A stretch of 64,000 nucleotides of DNA from Verrucomicrobiia bacterium (GTDB taxonomy: Bacteria; Verrucomicrobiota; Verrucomicrobiia; Verrucomicrobiales; Akkermansiaceae), in contig JAUIJD010000003.1 of assembly GCA_030431475.1 (NCBI GenBank), positions 124,001 to 188,000 of the forward strand, in the 5' to 3' direction. This document shows positions 43,894 through 53,098 of this stretch, piece by piece. A model generated the notes under the pieces. It was not told the DNA's origin, did not search any database, and worked only from the letters and a program-made list of their open reading frames with translations. Position numbers and translations under genes: made by a program. Within the stretch, counting starts at the first letter, position 1, and each line of letters begins with the position of its first letter.

Positions 43894-45177
43894 CTACTCC
43901 CCGGCGACGAGGTCCTCGAAGGTCTGGCGCTCGCGTACGACGGTCGCCGTATTTCCATCGACCAGGACCTCGGCGGGGAAGGGGCGGGAGTTGTAGTTGG
44001 AGGCCATGACGAAGCCGTAGGCGCCGGCGCTCATCAGGGCGACCACCTCGCCGGGCTGGAAGTCCGGAAGCTCCCGGCTCTGGCAGAAGAAGTCGCCGCT
44101 CTCGCAGATCGGACCGACGACATCGACCACCCGCCGCTCGTCGCCGGGTTCCTTCACCGGCACGATCTCGTGGTGACCCTCGTAGAGGGCGGGCCGGATG
44201 AGGTCGCCCATGCCGGCATCGACGATCTTGAAGGTCTTGGCGCTGCCCTGCTTCTCGTAGAGGCAGCGGGTCAGCAGGACCCCGGCGTTGCCGGCGATGG
44301 CGCGGCCCGGCTCGAGCAGGATCTTCAGGCCGAGGTCCTTGAGACGGGGGACGAGTTCCTCGCCGTATTGGGCGAGCGTCAGGGGCCGGACCTGCTCGGT
44401 CTGGCCGTGCCACCAGTCGACGGATCCGGCGGCGAGCGCATCCTGGTAGATGATGCCGATGCCGCCGCCGATCGACCAGAATTCGATGCCGTGCTTCTCC
44501 TTCAGCGCGGTCGCGAGCGGTGCCACCTTTTCGACCGCCTCGACGAAGGGCGTGATGGAGGTGAGCTGCGATCCGATGTGCATCTGGAGTCCCCGCAGGT
44601 TCACATTCGGCAGTTCGGCCGCGGCGCGGTCGTAGAGCCCGGCGATGCCCTCGAAATCGACGCCGAACTTGTTCTCCGACTTGCCGGTGGAGATGTACTT
44701 GTGGGTCTTGGCATCGACGTTGGGGTTCACCCGCACGGCGGCGGGGGCGACGACGCCGAGGTCGCCGGCGACTTCGTTGAGGAAGCGCAGTTCGGCCTCG
44801 CTCTCGACGTTGAAGGAGTAGATGCCCTGCTTGAGGGCGTACTCGATCTCCTCGCGGGTCTTGCCGACGCCGGCGAAGGTGCACTTCGCCGGGTCGCCGC
44901 CGGCCCGGATCACCCGGTAGAGTTCGCCGGCCGAGACGATGTCGAAGCCCGCGCCCTCGTCGACGAGAAGACGCAGCACCGACAGGTTGGAGTTCGCCTT
45001 CACCGCGTAGGCCACCTCGTGGTCGACCCCGTCAAGCGCCTGGTCGAGCCGGCGGTAGTGGTCGCGGAAGGTGTTGGCCGAGTAGACGTAGAGGGGCGTT
45101 CCGTGGCCGTCGGCGAGCTCCTGAAGGTCGACGTCCTCGCAGAAAAGCGAGCCGTTGCGGTAGGCGAATCCGTGCAT
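43894..45177 (-). CDS. lysA: Diaminopimelate decarboxylase
   Basis: A protein of 427 aa, a PLP-dependent alanine-racemase-fold III decarboxylase making L-lysine from meso-diaminopimelate. The PLP Lys is in YAVKANSN, followed by GFDIVSAGELYR, HIGSQLT, the Gly-rich SIGGGIGI and EPGRAIAGNAG. The active-site CESGDFF from the partner subunit and GAYGFVMASNYNSRP are present. It is divergent from the C39-like gene. Confidence 0.95.
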   Translation of the reverse strand: MHGFAYRNGSLFCEDVDLQELADGHGTPLYVYSANTFRDHYRRLDQALDGVDHEVAYAVKANSNLSVLRLLVDEGAGFDIVSAGELYRVIRAGGDPAKCTFAGVGKTREEIEYALKQGIYSFNVESEAELRFLNEVAGDLGVVAPAAVRVNPNVDAKTHKYISTGKSENKFGVDFEGIAGLYDRAAAELPNVNLRGLQMHIGSQLTSITPFVEAVEKVAPLATALKEKHGIEFWSIGGGIGIIYQDALAAGSVDWWHGQTEQVRPLTLAQYGEELVPRLKDLGLKILLEPGRAIAGNAGVLLTRCLYEKQGSAKTFKIVDAGMGDLIRPALYEGHHEIVPVKEPGDERRVVDVVGPICESGDFFCQSRELPDFQPGEVVALMSAGAYGFVMASNYNSRPFPAEVLVDGNTATVVRERQTFEDLVAGE

Positions 45178-45260
45178 GCGGGGGGTGTAGTCGGGGCGGG
45201 TCCGACGCGCAAGCGAAGGAAATGGATGGACAGGCGTCCGGAAAGACGGAGCGTGGTGGG

Positions 45261-46520
45261 GTGAAATCCGTGGTCGCGTTGATCTTGTCCGCCGGGCTGG
45301 CGGTGCCCCTTTCGGCCCTGCCGAACACCATCATCGGCCCGATCGTGCAGGCGAACAGCCCGCTGAACGGCGAGGATCTGACCGATCCGGTGCTGGCGGC
45401 GCTCGAGGGCGGGGGCGGACTGCCGGGCGAATGGGTTGCCGAGGCGGGGGTCGGCTCGGCGGAGATCTCCCATCTGCTGGCGCGGCCGGAGTTGTTCGGC
45501 CGGGAGGTGGTGATCCTGCGGGCGGTGCGGCGCAACGGCGATCTGGAGCGGGTCGAGGCGACCTTCGCCGACGCGGGCTCGTTCTTCGGCTATTTCGACG
45601 AGAAGCTCCCGGAGAACCTGACGCGGAGGCAGCGCGAGGAAGAGGTCCGGCGCCGCCTGGCGGTCCGGCAGCAGGAATTCGCCACGCTCTATCAGGAGTC
45701 GTTGGCGGCGGTGCGCGGAGCCGTGGTGAGCCGGGCCGACCGCCAGCGGCCGAGAACGGAGAAGATCGGCAAGGGACGGATGCTGCGTGCCGAAGTCGAG
45801 GAGTGGCAGGTGGGGGAGCTCACGCTGCGGCTGCTGGCGGCGGAGGACCGTCTGGTCCGGCTGGTCATCGGCAAGGACCTCGGGGAGGTCTGGATGGACC
45901 GGGAATTTGCCGACGAGGACGACCGGGAGCGGGCGGCGCGCTTGAAGGGCTCGGTCAAGACCGACGGGGAAAGCGTTCGGATCGAAGGGCTGGATCCCAT
46001 CCCGCAGGGCTACCGCCCCTACTGCGGGCTCAATTCCCTGGCGATGGTGGCGCGTCATCTCGGGCTGCACCTCGACGAGGACTGGCTGGCCGCGGCGGCG
46101 GGATTCCGCAACACCGGGAGCGCCGCCGGATCGAACATGGTGCGGCTCTATCAGGCGGTGGCCTCGGAGGCCGGGCTGGGCATGGACCGCTCGAGCCGCT
46201 TCGACGAGTTCACGGTGCGGGATGCGCTCGCCGAGGGGCGTCCGGTGATCGTCTGGCGGAGGTACTCGCCCCGGCGCAACCGGCTCCACGACCGCGTGGC
46301 GGCCGGTCGGGCCGAGCTGCCGGACCCGTCTTCCGCGGAAGAGACGGCGAGCTGGCCGGGTGAGGACGCACCGCTGCATGCGTCGGTGCTGACGGGTTTC
46401 GACGGCGACCGGAACGAGGTCTATTTCCTCGAGAGCTGGACCGGACGCGACCGCCCGCGGCGGATGCGATTCGAGGAAATGGCGGCGACCGCGTATCTGA
46501 CTTTCGTCTTCACGGAATGA
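45261..46520 (+). CDS. Exported C39-like cysteine peptidase
   Basis: A GTG at 45261 gives a standard signal peptide (VKSVVALILSAGLAVPLSA) and 419 aa; an ATG at 45222 would add 13 residues. The C-terminal half has papain/C39-type features: the nucleophile Cys in YCGLNSLAMVARHLG (near residue 255) and the His in LHASVLTGFDGD (near 373), with ESWTG after it. The N-terminal 200 residues (FADAGSFFGYFDEKLPENL) are unassigned. No transporter or double-glycine substrate is adjacent, so it is probably not a bacteriocin processor. Target unknown. Confidence 0.7.
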   Translation: MKSVVALILSAGLAVPLSALPNTIIGPIVQANSPLNGEDLTDPVLAALEGGGGLPGEWVAEAGVGSAEISHLLARPELFGREVVILRAVRRNGDLERVEATFADAGSFFGYFDEKLPENLTRRQREEEVRRRLAVRQQEFATLYQESLAAVRGAVVSRADRQRPRTEKIGKGRMLRAEVEEWQVGELTLRLLAAEDRLVRLVIGKDLGEVWMDREFADEDDRERAARLKGSVKTDGESVRIEGLDPIPQGYRPYCGLNSLAMVARHLGLHLDEDWLAAAAGFRNTGSAAGSNMVRLYQAVASEAGLGMDRSSRFDEFTVRDALAEGRPVIVWRRYSPRRNRLHDRVAAGRAELPDPSSAEETASWPGEDAPLHASVLTGFDGDRNEVYFLESWTGRDRPRRMRFEEMAATAYLTFVFTE

Positions 46521-46592
46521 ATGACAGCTTCGGGCCCGCCACCCCCGATCGGGGGGAAACATCCCTCCCCCGGAGCACGTAGGATTTTGATC

Positions 46593-47984
46593 ATGAAAAG
46601 CACCGACCTCAGTCGCCGTCGTTTCCTCCGCACCACCGGCCTCGGCGCCGGCGCGGTGCTCGGATTCCCCGCCATCGTCCGCGGGCAGAACCTCAACGAC
46701 CGGATCCGCGTGGCGGCGGTCGGGGTCGGGGGCAAGGGCACGAGCGACATCAACAACGTCGCCAAGTGCGGCTGCGACATCGTGGGGCTGTGCGACGTCG
46801 ATCTGAACACGCTCAACGGGATGGCGGAGAAGTATCCCGACGCGAAGACGCACCGGGATTTCCGCGAGATGCTCACCAAGATGGAGTCGGAGATCGACGC
46901 GGTGATCGTCTCGGCGCCCGACCACATCCACGGCGTGGCGGCGATCCCGGCGATGCAGATGGGCAAGCACGTGTATGTGCAGAAGCCGCTGACCCAGACC
47001 GTGTGGGAGTCGCGGGTGATGCGCGAGCTGGCCCGCGAGAAGCAGCTGGCGACCCAGATGGGCAACCAGGGCAGCGCCGCCGAGGGACTGCGGCGCTCGG
47101 TGGAGGTGATCCAGACCGGCGTGCTCGGCAAACCGCTGGAACTCCACGTCTGGACCAACCGTCCGATCTGGCCGCAGGGCCTCGACCGCCCGCAGGGATC
47201 GGATCCGGTGCCGGACCACCTCGACTGGGACCTGTGGCTCGGGCCGGCGGCGGAGCGGCCGTTCAAGAAGGACGTCTATCACGCCTTCAAGTGGCGCGGC
47301 TGGAACGACTTCGGCACCGGCGCGTTGGGCGACATGGCCTGCCACACGGTCAACATGCCCTTCCGGGCGCTGAAGCTCGGCTACCCGGACATGATCGAGT
47401 GCGAAATGGCCTCGAAGATCTATTCCGAGACCTATCCGCTCACCTCGCGCGTGCGTTTCGACTTTCCGGCCCGCGAGGACCTGCCGCCGCTGAAGTTCTG
47501 GTGGTACGACGGCAATCCCGACGACCCGTTCCAGCCGGTCATGCCCTATCCCGAGTTGCTCAAGGACATCATCGTCCTGCGTGGGAAGGTGCCGCCGTCG
47601 GGAGCCCTCATCGTCTTCGAGAACGGCATGCTCTACTCCGAGGACGACTACGGTCGCGCCTTCTGGGTGAAGACGAACGACGACAAGGAATTCGTCCGCG
47701 GTCCGGCCCATCCGATGACCCGCGACGTGCCGGAGGTGATCCCGCGCTCGCCCGGTCACGAGCAGGAGTGGGTGGACATGATGAAGGGCGGCGATCCGGC
47801 CTATTCGAACTTCGAGGTCGCGGCCTACCTGAACGAGGTCATCCTGCTCGGCTGCATCGCGCAGCGCGTCGGGGAGGGTCAGCCGATCGCCTGGGACGGC
47901 CCGAACATGAAGGCCAAGGACAACGCCGCGGCGAGCGCGCTGGTGAAGCGCGAGTATCGCGACGGCTGGGCGCCACAGGTGTAA
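46593..47984 (+). CDS. Tat-exported Gfo/Idh/MocA family oxidoreductase
   Basis: A protein of 463 aa. The twin-arginine leader SRRRFLRTTGLGAGAVLG starts from the ATG at 46593. The Rossmann motif AAVGVGGKGTSDINN follows. The family EKP motif is QKPLTQ here, as in many exported planctomycete and verrucomicrobial members. The C-terminal domain includes GALGDMACHTVNMPF. It probably acts on a sugar or glycoside in the periplasm with a bound nicotinamide cofactor. A GC-rich BIME-like repeat starts 6 bp after its stop. Confidence 0.88.
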   Translation: MKSTDLSRRRFLRTTGLGAGAVLGFPAIVRGQNLNDRIRVAAVGVGGKGTSDINNVAKCGCDIVGLCDVDLNTLNGMAEKYPDAKTHRDFREMLTKMESEIDAVIVSAPDHIHGVAAIPAMQMGKHVYVQKPLTQTVWESRVMRELAREKQLATQMGNQGSAAEGLRRSVEVIQTGVLGKPLELHVWTNRPIWPQGLDRPQGSDPVPDHLDWDLWLGPAAERPFKKDVYHAFKWRGWNDFGTGALGDMACHTVNMPFRALKLGYPDMIECEMASKIYSETYPLTSRVRFDFPAREDLPPLKFWWYDGNPDDPFQPVMPYPELLKDIIVLRGKVPPSGALIVFENGMLYSEDDYGRAFWVKTNDDKEFVRGPAHPMTRDVPEVIPRSPGHEQEWVDMMKGGDPAYSNFEVAAYLNEVILLGCIAQRVGEGQPIAWDGPNMKAKDNAAASALVKREYRDGWAPQV

Positions 47985-47990
47985 AGGCTT

Positions 47991-48087
47991 GGAGACGGGG
48001 CGCCCCCGCCCCGCGAGGTAGACGGCGGATCCGTCCCGGTCGTGAAGCCGGGTCACCAGGGTTGCGGGGCGGGGGCGCCCCGCCTCC
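47991..48087. repeat. GC-rich inverted pair with GGAG feet
   Basis: The arms 47991-48014 and 48064-48087 are 24-bp inverted complements with one mismatch, each starting with GGAG (GGAGACGGGGCGCCCC...). Each arm can also fold locally as CGGGGC-GCCCCC-GCCCCG. The left foot is 6 bp from the Gfo/Idh stop codon. The layout, with outward GGAG and variable stem, matches the other BIME-like elements in the window. Confidence 0.8.
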
Positions 48088-48135
48088 GATCCGACCCGGA
48101 GATGAATCTCGATAGGGTGCGGGCGTCCGGATCCA

Positions 48136-49155
48136 TTACGGGGAATCCGCCTTCTCGATCACCATGTTCCGCACCCGCGGGTAGGGGGTGGCCTCGCTGG
48201 TGTCGGGCCAGACGGCGAGCAGCAGATCGCCGTTCTCCGCCCGGTGAAGCCGTCCGCAGGGCACCCTTCCTTTCTCGGACCGCGGCGCGAGCAGCGTGAC
48301 CAGCCGACCATTGGCGTGGGCGATGGTGGTGAGGTCCGTCTCGATGAGTCGATCCTCGTACCGGACCTGCCATCGGTGGGTGTCGCCGAAGCGGAGTTCC
48401 ACGAGCACGCCGTCCCGCTCGCCCCGCCAGACACCCCGGAGGGAGTCCGCATCGATCTCCGCGGCTTTCAGGCGTTGCTCATGAAAGCGCCTGAACTCCT
48501 CCGGATAGAGGAAGCGGCGTCGCTGCCAGAAGAGCATGGAGGCCGTCGCCCCGGCTCCGTCGGTGCGGGCGAAATGCTTCTCGTGTGCGGCGATCGTATC
48601 CTCCCACTCGTCGATGAAGCCGAGCGGGATCGCGGCCTGGGCGTCACTGCCCACCGGTTCCTTGGCGAGTTGGTCGAAGATGAACTGAAGCGCTTTGGGA
48701 TTGTCGTTGATGGAGAAATCGTAGGCGGCAAGGGCCAGGCCGAGGCTGTGCCAGCGGTCGTCCTGCCGCTTCAGTTTCTCGTCGTCCAGTAGCGGTTTCA
48801 GTGCCGGGGTCTCCTCGACCGAGGCCTGGAGGATCATGAACATCAGGCGCCGGATCTCGTCGCGGGACTTGTCGGCCTTCGCCGCCAGTTGGAGGGCGGC
48901 CTGCGGGGAGAAGGGAGAGTCGAGCTCGTGGGAGAAGGGAGCGTTCTCCCAATCCACCTTTCGGGGAGCCGGAGCTTCGGTTTCGGCGACCATCGTTTCT
49001 TCCGCGTGAAGCATGGGGCCGGGCAGGACGGCCGCCCCTCCGATGAAGAGGACGAGGAGGGCTTTGGTACCGGGAATCCGGATCGCTGAGAGCCGGATCC
49101 GCGGATGTCGGTCGGGTCGGGAGCCCTGGGAATGGGTGACACTTCGAAATGACAT
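48136..49155 (-). CDS. Exported protein of unknown function
   Basis: A protein of 339 aa. The ATG at 49155 precedes a long basic N-region and a hydrophobic helix (TKALLVLFIGGAAVLPGPML) ending near HAEE, probably a signal peptide or anchor. The body is mainly helical (residues 80-230), with a beta-rich end (GVWRGERDGVLVELRFGDTH, VRNMVIEKADSP). No family is recognised. It is divergent from the next gene across 97 bp. Confidence 0.65.
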   Translation of the reverse strand: MSFRSVTHSQGSRPDRHPRIRLSAIRIPGTKALLVLFIGGAAVLPGPMLHAEETMVAETEAPAPRKVDWENAPFSHELDSPFSPQAALQLAAKADKSRDEIRRLMFMILQASVEETPALKPLLDDEKLKRQDDRWHSLGLALAAYDFSINDNPKALQFIFDQLAKEPVGSDAQAAIPLGFIDEWEDTIAAHEKHFARTDGAGATASMLFWQRRRFLYPEEFRRFHEQRLKAAEIDADSLRGVWRGERDGVLVELRFGDTHRWQVRYEDRLIETDLTTIAHANGRLVTLLAPRSEKGRVPCGRLHRAENGDLLLAVWPDTSEATPYPRVRNMVIEKADSP

Positions 49156-49252
49156 GGCCAAGGAGCTAACCGGCACCGGGCGGCCGTCTCGTCTGCGGCA
49201 CGGGAAGATTCGATAGAGATTTGATCGGCTCGCCGACGCTTCTCCGTTTGTG

Positions 49253-49861
49253 ATGAAAGCGCTCGCCTGCTCCTTGTTGTTGGTCCTTCCCGTGTTCGCC
49301 GATGGCATTCCCGTGGATCGGGAAACCGGAGAACTCACCGCGGAACACGTCATGGTGACCCTCGACGCCAATCAGCGCGAGGAGATCGTGGTGCTCGGAT
49401 CGCTGACGCTGCGCCCGGAGCAGTGGAGCCGCCTGCGCAAGCAGTGGCCGTCGGTGCCGAAGCGGGTTGCGACGGTCCTGCCGAAGGACTGGAACGACTG
49501 CACCTGCGGCGTCGAGGGAGGGAGCTACGCGATCCAGTGCTCGGAGGACCGGGTGGCGCTGCTGAAATTCTTCTACGAAGATGCGGAGGATGACGGACTC
49601 GTGGATGCCTGCGAGTCGGGCGAGTCGGTCGGACTGACGATGGATGCCCGGGGACAATTCTACTTTGGAGGGAAGCTGATCCGGTATCCGGTCCTGCTGG
49701 CGGCGCTCGAGCGGATGAAGCCGAGGGGCGAAGGGCACGATGCCTCGATCGCCATCGACCTGCCGCTTGGCGCGACGAAGGACACCGTCGCGTTGCGAGG
49801 GCGGGTGGCCGCCGTTTCCGCCAAGGCCGAAGCGGCGGGGTGGGATCTCTGGATCTACTGA
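49253..49861 (+). CDS. Small exported protein, C-terminus ExbD-like in layout
   Basis: A protein of 202 aa (ATG 49253; a GTG just before adds one residue). The N-terminus is a signal peptide (MKALACSLLLVLPVFA). A Cys cluster DCTCGVEGG and one Cys in IQCSED suggest disulfides. The tail (IAIDLPLGATKDTVALRGRV, then AAVSAKAEAAGW) resembles the periplasmic part of ExbD/TolR proteins but lacks their membrane span. Function unknown. It converges on the PP2C gene 23 bp away. Confidence 0.6.
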   Translation: MKALACSLLLVLPVFADGIPVDRETGELTAEHVMVTLDANQREEIVVLGSLTLRPEQWSRLRKQWPSVPKRVATVLPKDWNDCTCGVEGGSYAIQCSEDRVALLKFFYEDAEDDGLVDACESGESVGLTMDARGQFYFGGKLIRYPVLLAALERMKPRGEGHDASIAIDLPLGATKDTVALRGRVAAVSAKAEAAGWDLWIY

Positions 49862-49883
49862 GTTTCGGGTGACTCCCGCTCCA

Positions 49884-50705
49884 CTATCCCACCTCGATCA
49901 GCATCGCGGTGGTGTTGTCGCGGCCGGACTCTTGCACCGCGTAGTCGACGAGGCGGTCGGCGGAGAGTGCCTCGCGAGCCATTTCGTCGATGCGGCGGTC
50001 CCACATGCCGTCGACGAGGCCGTCGGAGCAGATCAGGAAACGGTCGCCGGGCGAGCAGCCGACGCGGCCGAGCTGGGGGTCGATCTTGCGGGTACGGCCG
50101 CCGAGCACCTGGTCGAGGATGTTCTTCTGCGGGTGGCTGCGGGCCTGCCGCTCGTTGATCTCACCGCGCTTGAGCATGCGCCCGACCCGGTTGTGGTCCT
50201 CGCTGACCTGACGCATCGGCCCGTCCTTCGGGAGGTAGTAGATGCGGCTGTCGCCGACATGGCCGAAGGACATCCAGCCGGGGGTGAACCAGCACAGGCT
50301 GAGGGTGGCGCCCATGCCCCGGCACTCCTCGTAGTGGCGGCCGAGTTCGACGAGGGACTCGTGGGTTTCGAGAAAGATCTCCTCGAGGATCTCGGCGAAA
50401 CCGGATTCGTGCTCGGGGCGTGCGGCTTCGAGCGTGAAACTGAGCGGCAGCAGCTTGGTGATCTTCTCAGTGGCGATCTTGCTGGCGACCTCGCCGGCCT
50501 TGGCGCCTCCCATGCCGTCGCTGACGGCGAAGACGTAGTCGGCGGTTTCCATCGACCCCTCGCCTTCGCGGCCGAGGTAGCGGACTTCGCGGGCATCGAA
50601 GGTCAGCGCGAGAAAGGCGTCCTCGTTGTTCTTCCGGAATCGCCCGGTATCCGTGACACCCGACCAGTGGATGTTGTCGGGTGGGGGAGCGTCGTTGGAG
50701 GCCAT
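49884..50705 (-). CDS. PP2C-family serine/threonine protein phosphatase
   Basis: A protein of 273 aa. PPM/PP2C motifs appear in order: TGRFRKNNEDAFLAL, AVSDGMGGAKAGEVAS, GDSRIYYL, LICSDGLVDGMWD and GRDNTTAMLI, which include the metal-binding Asp residues. It dephosphorylates Ser/Thr proteins in the cytoplasm. The start at 50705 (MASND) is preferred; the frame continues upstream, where an ATG at 50741 is an alternative. It is divergent from glutamine synthetase across 188 bp. Confidence 0.88.
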   Translation of the reverse strand: MASNDAPPPDNIHWSGVTDTGRFRKNNEDAFLALTFDAREVRYLGREGEGSMETADYVFAVSDGMGGAKAGEVASKIATEKITKLLPLSFTLEAARPEHESGFAEILEEIFLETHESLVELGRHYEECRGMGATLSLCWFTPGWMSFGHVGDSRIYYLPKDGPMRQVSEDHNRVGRMLKRGEINERQARSHPQKNILDQVLGGRTRKIDPQLGRVGCSPGDRFLICSDGLVDGMWDRRIDEMAREALSADRLVDYAVQESGRDNTTAMLIEVG

Positions 50706-50893
50706 CGAAGTGGTGCGGAGCCTGAGGGGAGGCGGCTGCATGACAAAGGCAAAAAAATTCGCTTCGCGGATGGGGTTGGCCCGGATAGTGCTTTCCCGTT
50801 CTCGGATCGCGTTCGCGCCTTTCATGGCGTGGAGGCGTGTCCTCAAACCATCCACGCGCAAGCGTCAACAAACCACCAACACGACAAGATACG

Positions 50894-51907
50894 ATGCCCA
50901 AGTTCAAACTCGAGTATATCTGGCTCGACGGCTACACCCCCGTCCCGAACCTTCGCGGAAAGACTCAAATCAAGGAATTTGAAAGCTTCCCGACGCTTGA
51001 GGAGCTTCCGGTCTGGGGTTTCGACGGCAGCTCCACGATGCAGGCGGAAGGCAGCAGCTCGGACTGCCTGCTCAAGCCGGTGGCTGTCTATCCCGACAGC
51101 ACCCGCCGCAACGGCGCGCTGGTGATGTGCGAGGTTCTTCTTCCCGACGGCACTCCCCACCCCTCGAACACCCGCGCCACCATTCCGGACGATGCGGGCA
51201 CCTGGTTCGGTTTCGAGCAGGAGTACTTCCTTGTCGAGGACGGTCGTCCGCTCGGCTTCCCGAAGGGCGGCTGGCCCGACCCGCAGGGTGAATACTACAC
51301 CGGTGTGGGCTACAAGAACGTCGGCGACGTGGCTCGTCAGATCGTCGAGGAGCACCTCGACATCTGCCTCGATGCCGGCATCAACCACGAAGGCATCAAC
51401 GCCGAGGTGGCGAAGGGCCAGTGGGAGTTCCAGTGCTTCGGCAAGGGCTCCAAGAACGCCGCCGACCAGATCTGGGTGGCCCGCTACATCCTCCTGCGTC
51501 TCTGCGAAAGCTACGGCGTCGATGTGGACTGGCACTGCAAGCCGCTCAAGGGCGACTGGAACGGCTCGGGTATGCACGCCAACTTCTCGACCGAGTTCAT
51601 GCGCACGACCGGGGGTGAGGAGTACTTCAAGAAGCTCATGGATGCCTTCGAGAAGAACCGCGACGAGCACATCGCCGCCTACGGTCCGGACAACCACATG
51701 CGCCTGACCGGCCTCCACGAAACCCAGTCGATCGACCAGTTCTCCTGGGGTGTGGCCGACCGCGGTGCGTCGATCCGCGTGCCGCACAGCTTCGTGAACA
51801 ACGGCTACAAGGGCTACCTTGAAGACCGTCGTCCGAATTCGCAGGGCGACCCCTACCAGATCGCCGCGCGCATCCTGAAGACGATCGAAGAGGTCCCGAC
51901 CGCCTGA
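50894..51907 (+). CDS. Type II (eukaryotic-like) glutamine synthetase
   Basis: A protein of 337 aa, the size of GSII enzymes and much shorter than GSI (about 470). It makes glutamine from glutamate, ammonia and ATP. Motifs: VWGFDGSSTMQAEGSSSDCL near the start, GTWFGFEQEYFL (metal Glu), GQWEFQ, GSGMHANFST (NGSGxH type) and RGASIRVPHSF. The adenylylation Tyr region of GSI is absent, so regulation differs from the enterobacterial type. A strong terminator follows. Confidence 0.93.
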   Translation: MPKFKLEYIWLDGYTPVPNLRGKTQIKEFESFPTLEELPVWGFDGSSTMQAEGSSSDCLLKPVAVYPDSTRRNGALVMCEVLLPDGTPHPSNTRATIPDDAGTWFGFEQEYFLVEDGRPLGFPKGGWPDPQGEYYTGVGYKNVGDVARQIVEEHLDICLDAGINHEGINAEVAKGQWEFQCFGKGSKNAADQIWVARYILLRLCESYGVDVDWHCKPLKGDWNGSGMHANFSTEFMRTTGGEEYFKKLMDAFEKNRDEHIAAYGPDNHMRLTGLHETQSIDQFSWGVADRGASIRVPHSFVNNGYKGYLEDRRPNSQGDPYQIAARILKTIEEVPTA

Positions 51908-51931
51908 TCGGTTCAGGATCCCTGATTCTCC

Positions 51932-51967
51932 AACCGTCCGTCCCTTGTGGGGCGGGCGGTTCTTTTG
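51932..51967 (+). terminator. Rho-independent terminator after glutamine synthetase
   Basis: AACCGTCCGTCCC and GGGCGGGCGGTT form a long GC stem around TTGTGG, followed by CTTTTG. It starts 25 bp after the stop codon. Confidence 0.8.
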
Positions 51968-51974
51968 TGGGGAC

Positions 51975-51995
51975 TCGACATTCCTGTCGATCATC
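51975..51995 (-). repeat. 21-nt dispersed palindromic repeat, copy 2
   Basis: The inverted exact copy of 8871-8891 (core ATCGACAGGAATGTCGA). It follows the glutamine synthetase terminator by a few bases. Confidence 0.6.
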
Positions 51996-52132
51996 CCCGG
52001 AGGGAGAAACGAGTGGAGCGAGTCTGCCGTGCGATGACTGGGGCGGTCGCCGCCTTCCGAGGCCGGAAAGGTGGACGAATATGGGCGGGAGTCGGTGGTT
52101 CGGGGTCGGCGGAAAGCCGTCCGCCCGGCGCA

Positions 52133-52155
52133 TGGCGCTTGGAAAGCGCCACTCC
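52133..52155 (-). repeat. Single REP-like hairpin next to moxR-type stop
   Basis: TGGCGCTT-GGA-AAGCGCCA with CTCC (GGAG on the minus strand) at 52152-52155, two bases from the MoxR stop codon. The same element recurs at 56573-56595. Confidence 0.75.
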
Positions 52156-52157
52156 CC

Positions 52158-53096
52158 CTACGGGGCGGGAATCTCCTGCAGGATCTCGGCGACGACGCTG
52201 CGGGCCTCGGTGCCGGCGAGGCGGGCCTCCGGCTCGACCACGAGACGGTGGGCCACGACATCGGCGGCAATGTCCTGGATGGTCTCGGGAATGACGAAAT
52301 CCCGATCCTCGAAGAGCGACACCGCCTGGGCGACCCGCATCAGTGCCAGCGAGGCGCGCGGACTGGCGGCGAGCTGGATGTCCTCGCGGTGGCGTGTGGC
52401 GGCGACGATCTCGACGATGTAGCGCCGAAGTTCGTCGCTGAGCCCGACCTTCCGGACGCCCTCGAGCAGGGCGAGGACATCCTCGCGTCCGACGCAGGCT
52501 TCGATGCTCTCGACCGGGTGTTTCTCGGTCTGGTCGGCGAGGATCGCGCACTCCTGCTCCGGCGTGACGTAGCCGAGCCGCGAGCGGAGCATGAAGCGGT
52601 CCATCTGGGCCTCGGGCAGCGGGTAGGTGCCGCGGAATTCGACCGGGTTCTGGGTGGCGATGACGAAGAACAGGCCGTCGAGTTCGTGGCGGGTGCCGTC
52701 GATGGTCGCCTGGCGCTCCGCCATGGCTTCCAGCAGGGCCGACTGGGTGCGCGGCGAGGCGCGGTTGATCTCATCGGCCAGCAGGATGTCGGTGAAGACC
52801 GGGCCGGGCCGGAAGCGGAACTCCTGGGTGCGGGGGTCGAGGACCGACACCCCGAGGATGTCGGTGGGGAGCAGGTCGGGCGTGAACTGCACCCGCTTGA
52901 AGGCGGCGCCCTCGATCGATCGCGCGATGGTCTTGGCGAGGGTCGTCTTGCCGGTGCCGGGCACGTCTTCGACGAGCGCGTGGCCGCCGGCCGCGAAGCA
53001 GGCGAGGATGCGTCGCACGGCTTCGTCCTGACCGAGGACGACCCGGTGGACGGAACTTTCGAGTTGGAGGGCGGTCTGGCGGGGGTCCTGGGGCAT
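52158..53096 (-). CDS. MoxR-family AAA+ ATPase
   Basis: A protein of 312 aa from the ATG at 53096. Walker A is VEDVPGTGKTTLAK, Walker B is ILLADEINRASPRTQSALL, sensor 1 lies in FFVIATQNPVEFRGTYPLPE, and MDRF follows, all typical of MoxR. These ATPases act with VWA proteins as chaperones or in metal insertion. The usual DUF58 and VWA partners are not adjacent; instead the gene follows, by 2 bp, a 634-aa exported protein. It is the last gene of a four-gene minus-strand operon. Confidence 0.9.
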   Translation of the reverse strand: MPQDPRQTALQLESSVHRVVLGQDEAVRRILACFAAGGHALVEDVPGTGKTTLAKTIARSIEGAAFKRVQFTPDLLPTDILGVSVLDPRTQEFRFRPGPVFTDILLADEINRASPRTQSALLEAMAERQATIDGTRHELDGLFFVIATQNPVEFRGTYPLPEAQMDRFMLRSRLGYVTPEQECAILADQTEKHPVESIEACVGREDVLALLEGVRKVGLSDELRRYIVEIVAATRHREDIQLAASPRASLALMRVAQAVSLFEDRDFVIPETIQDIAADVVAHRLVVEPEARLAGTEARSVVAEILQEIPAP

Positions 53097-53098
53097 GG

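Noticed and set aside
45000-48056. A 1,018-codon minus-strand open frame
   Set aside because: It runs antisense through a C39-like gene and a Gfo/Idh gene and is low-complexity in Arg, His and Pro; a composition artefact.
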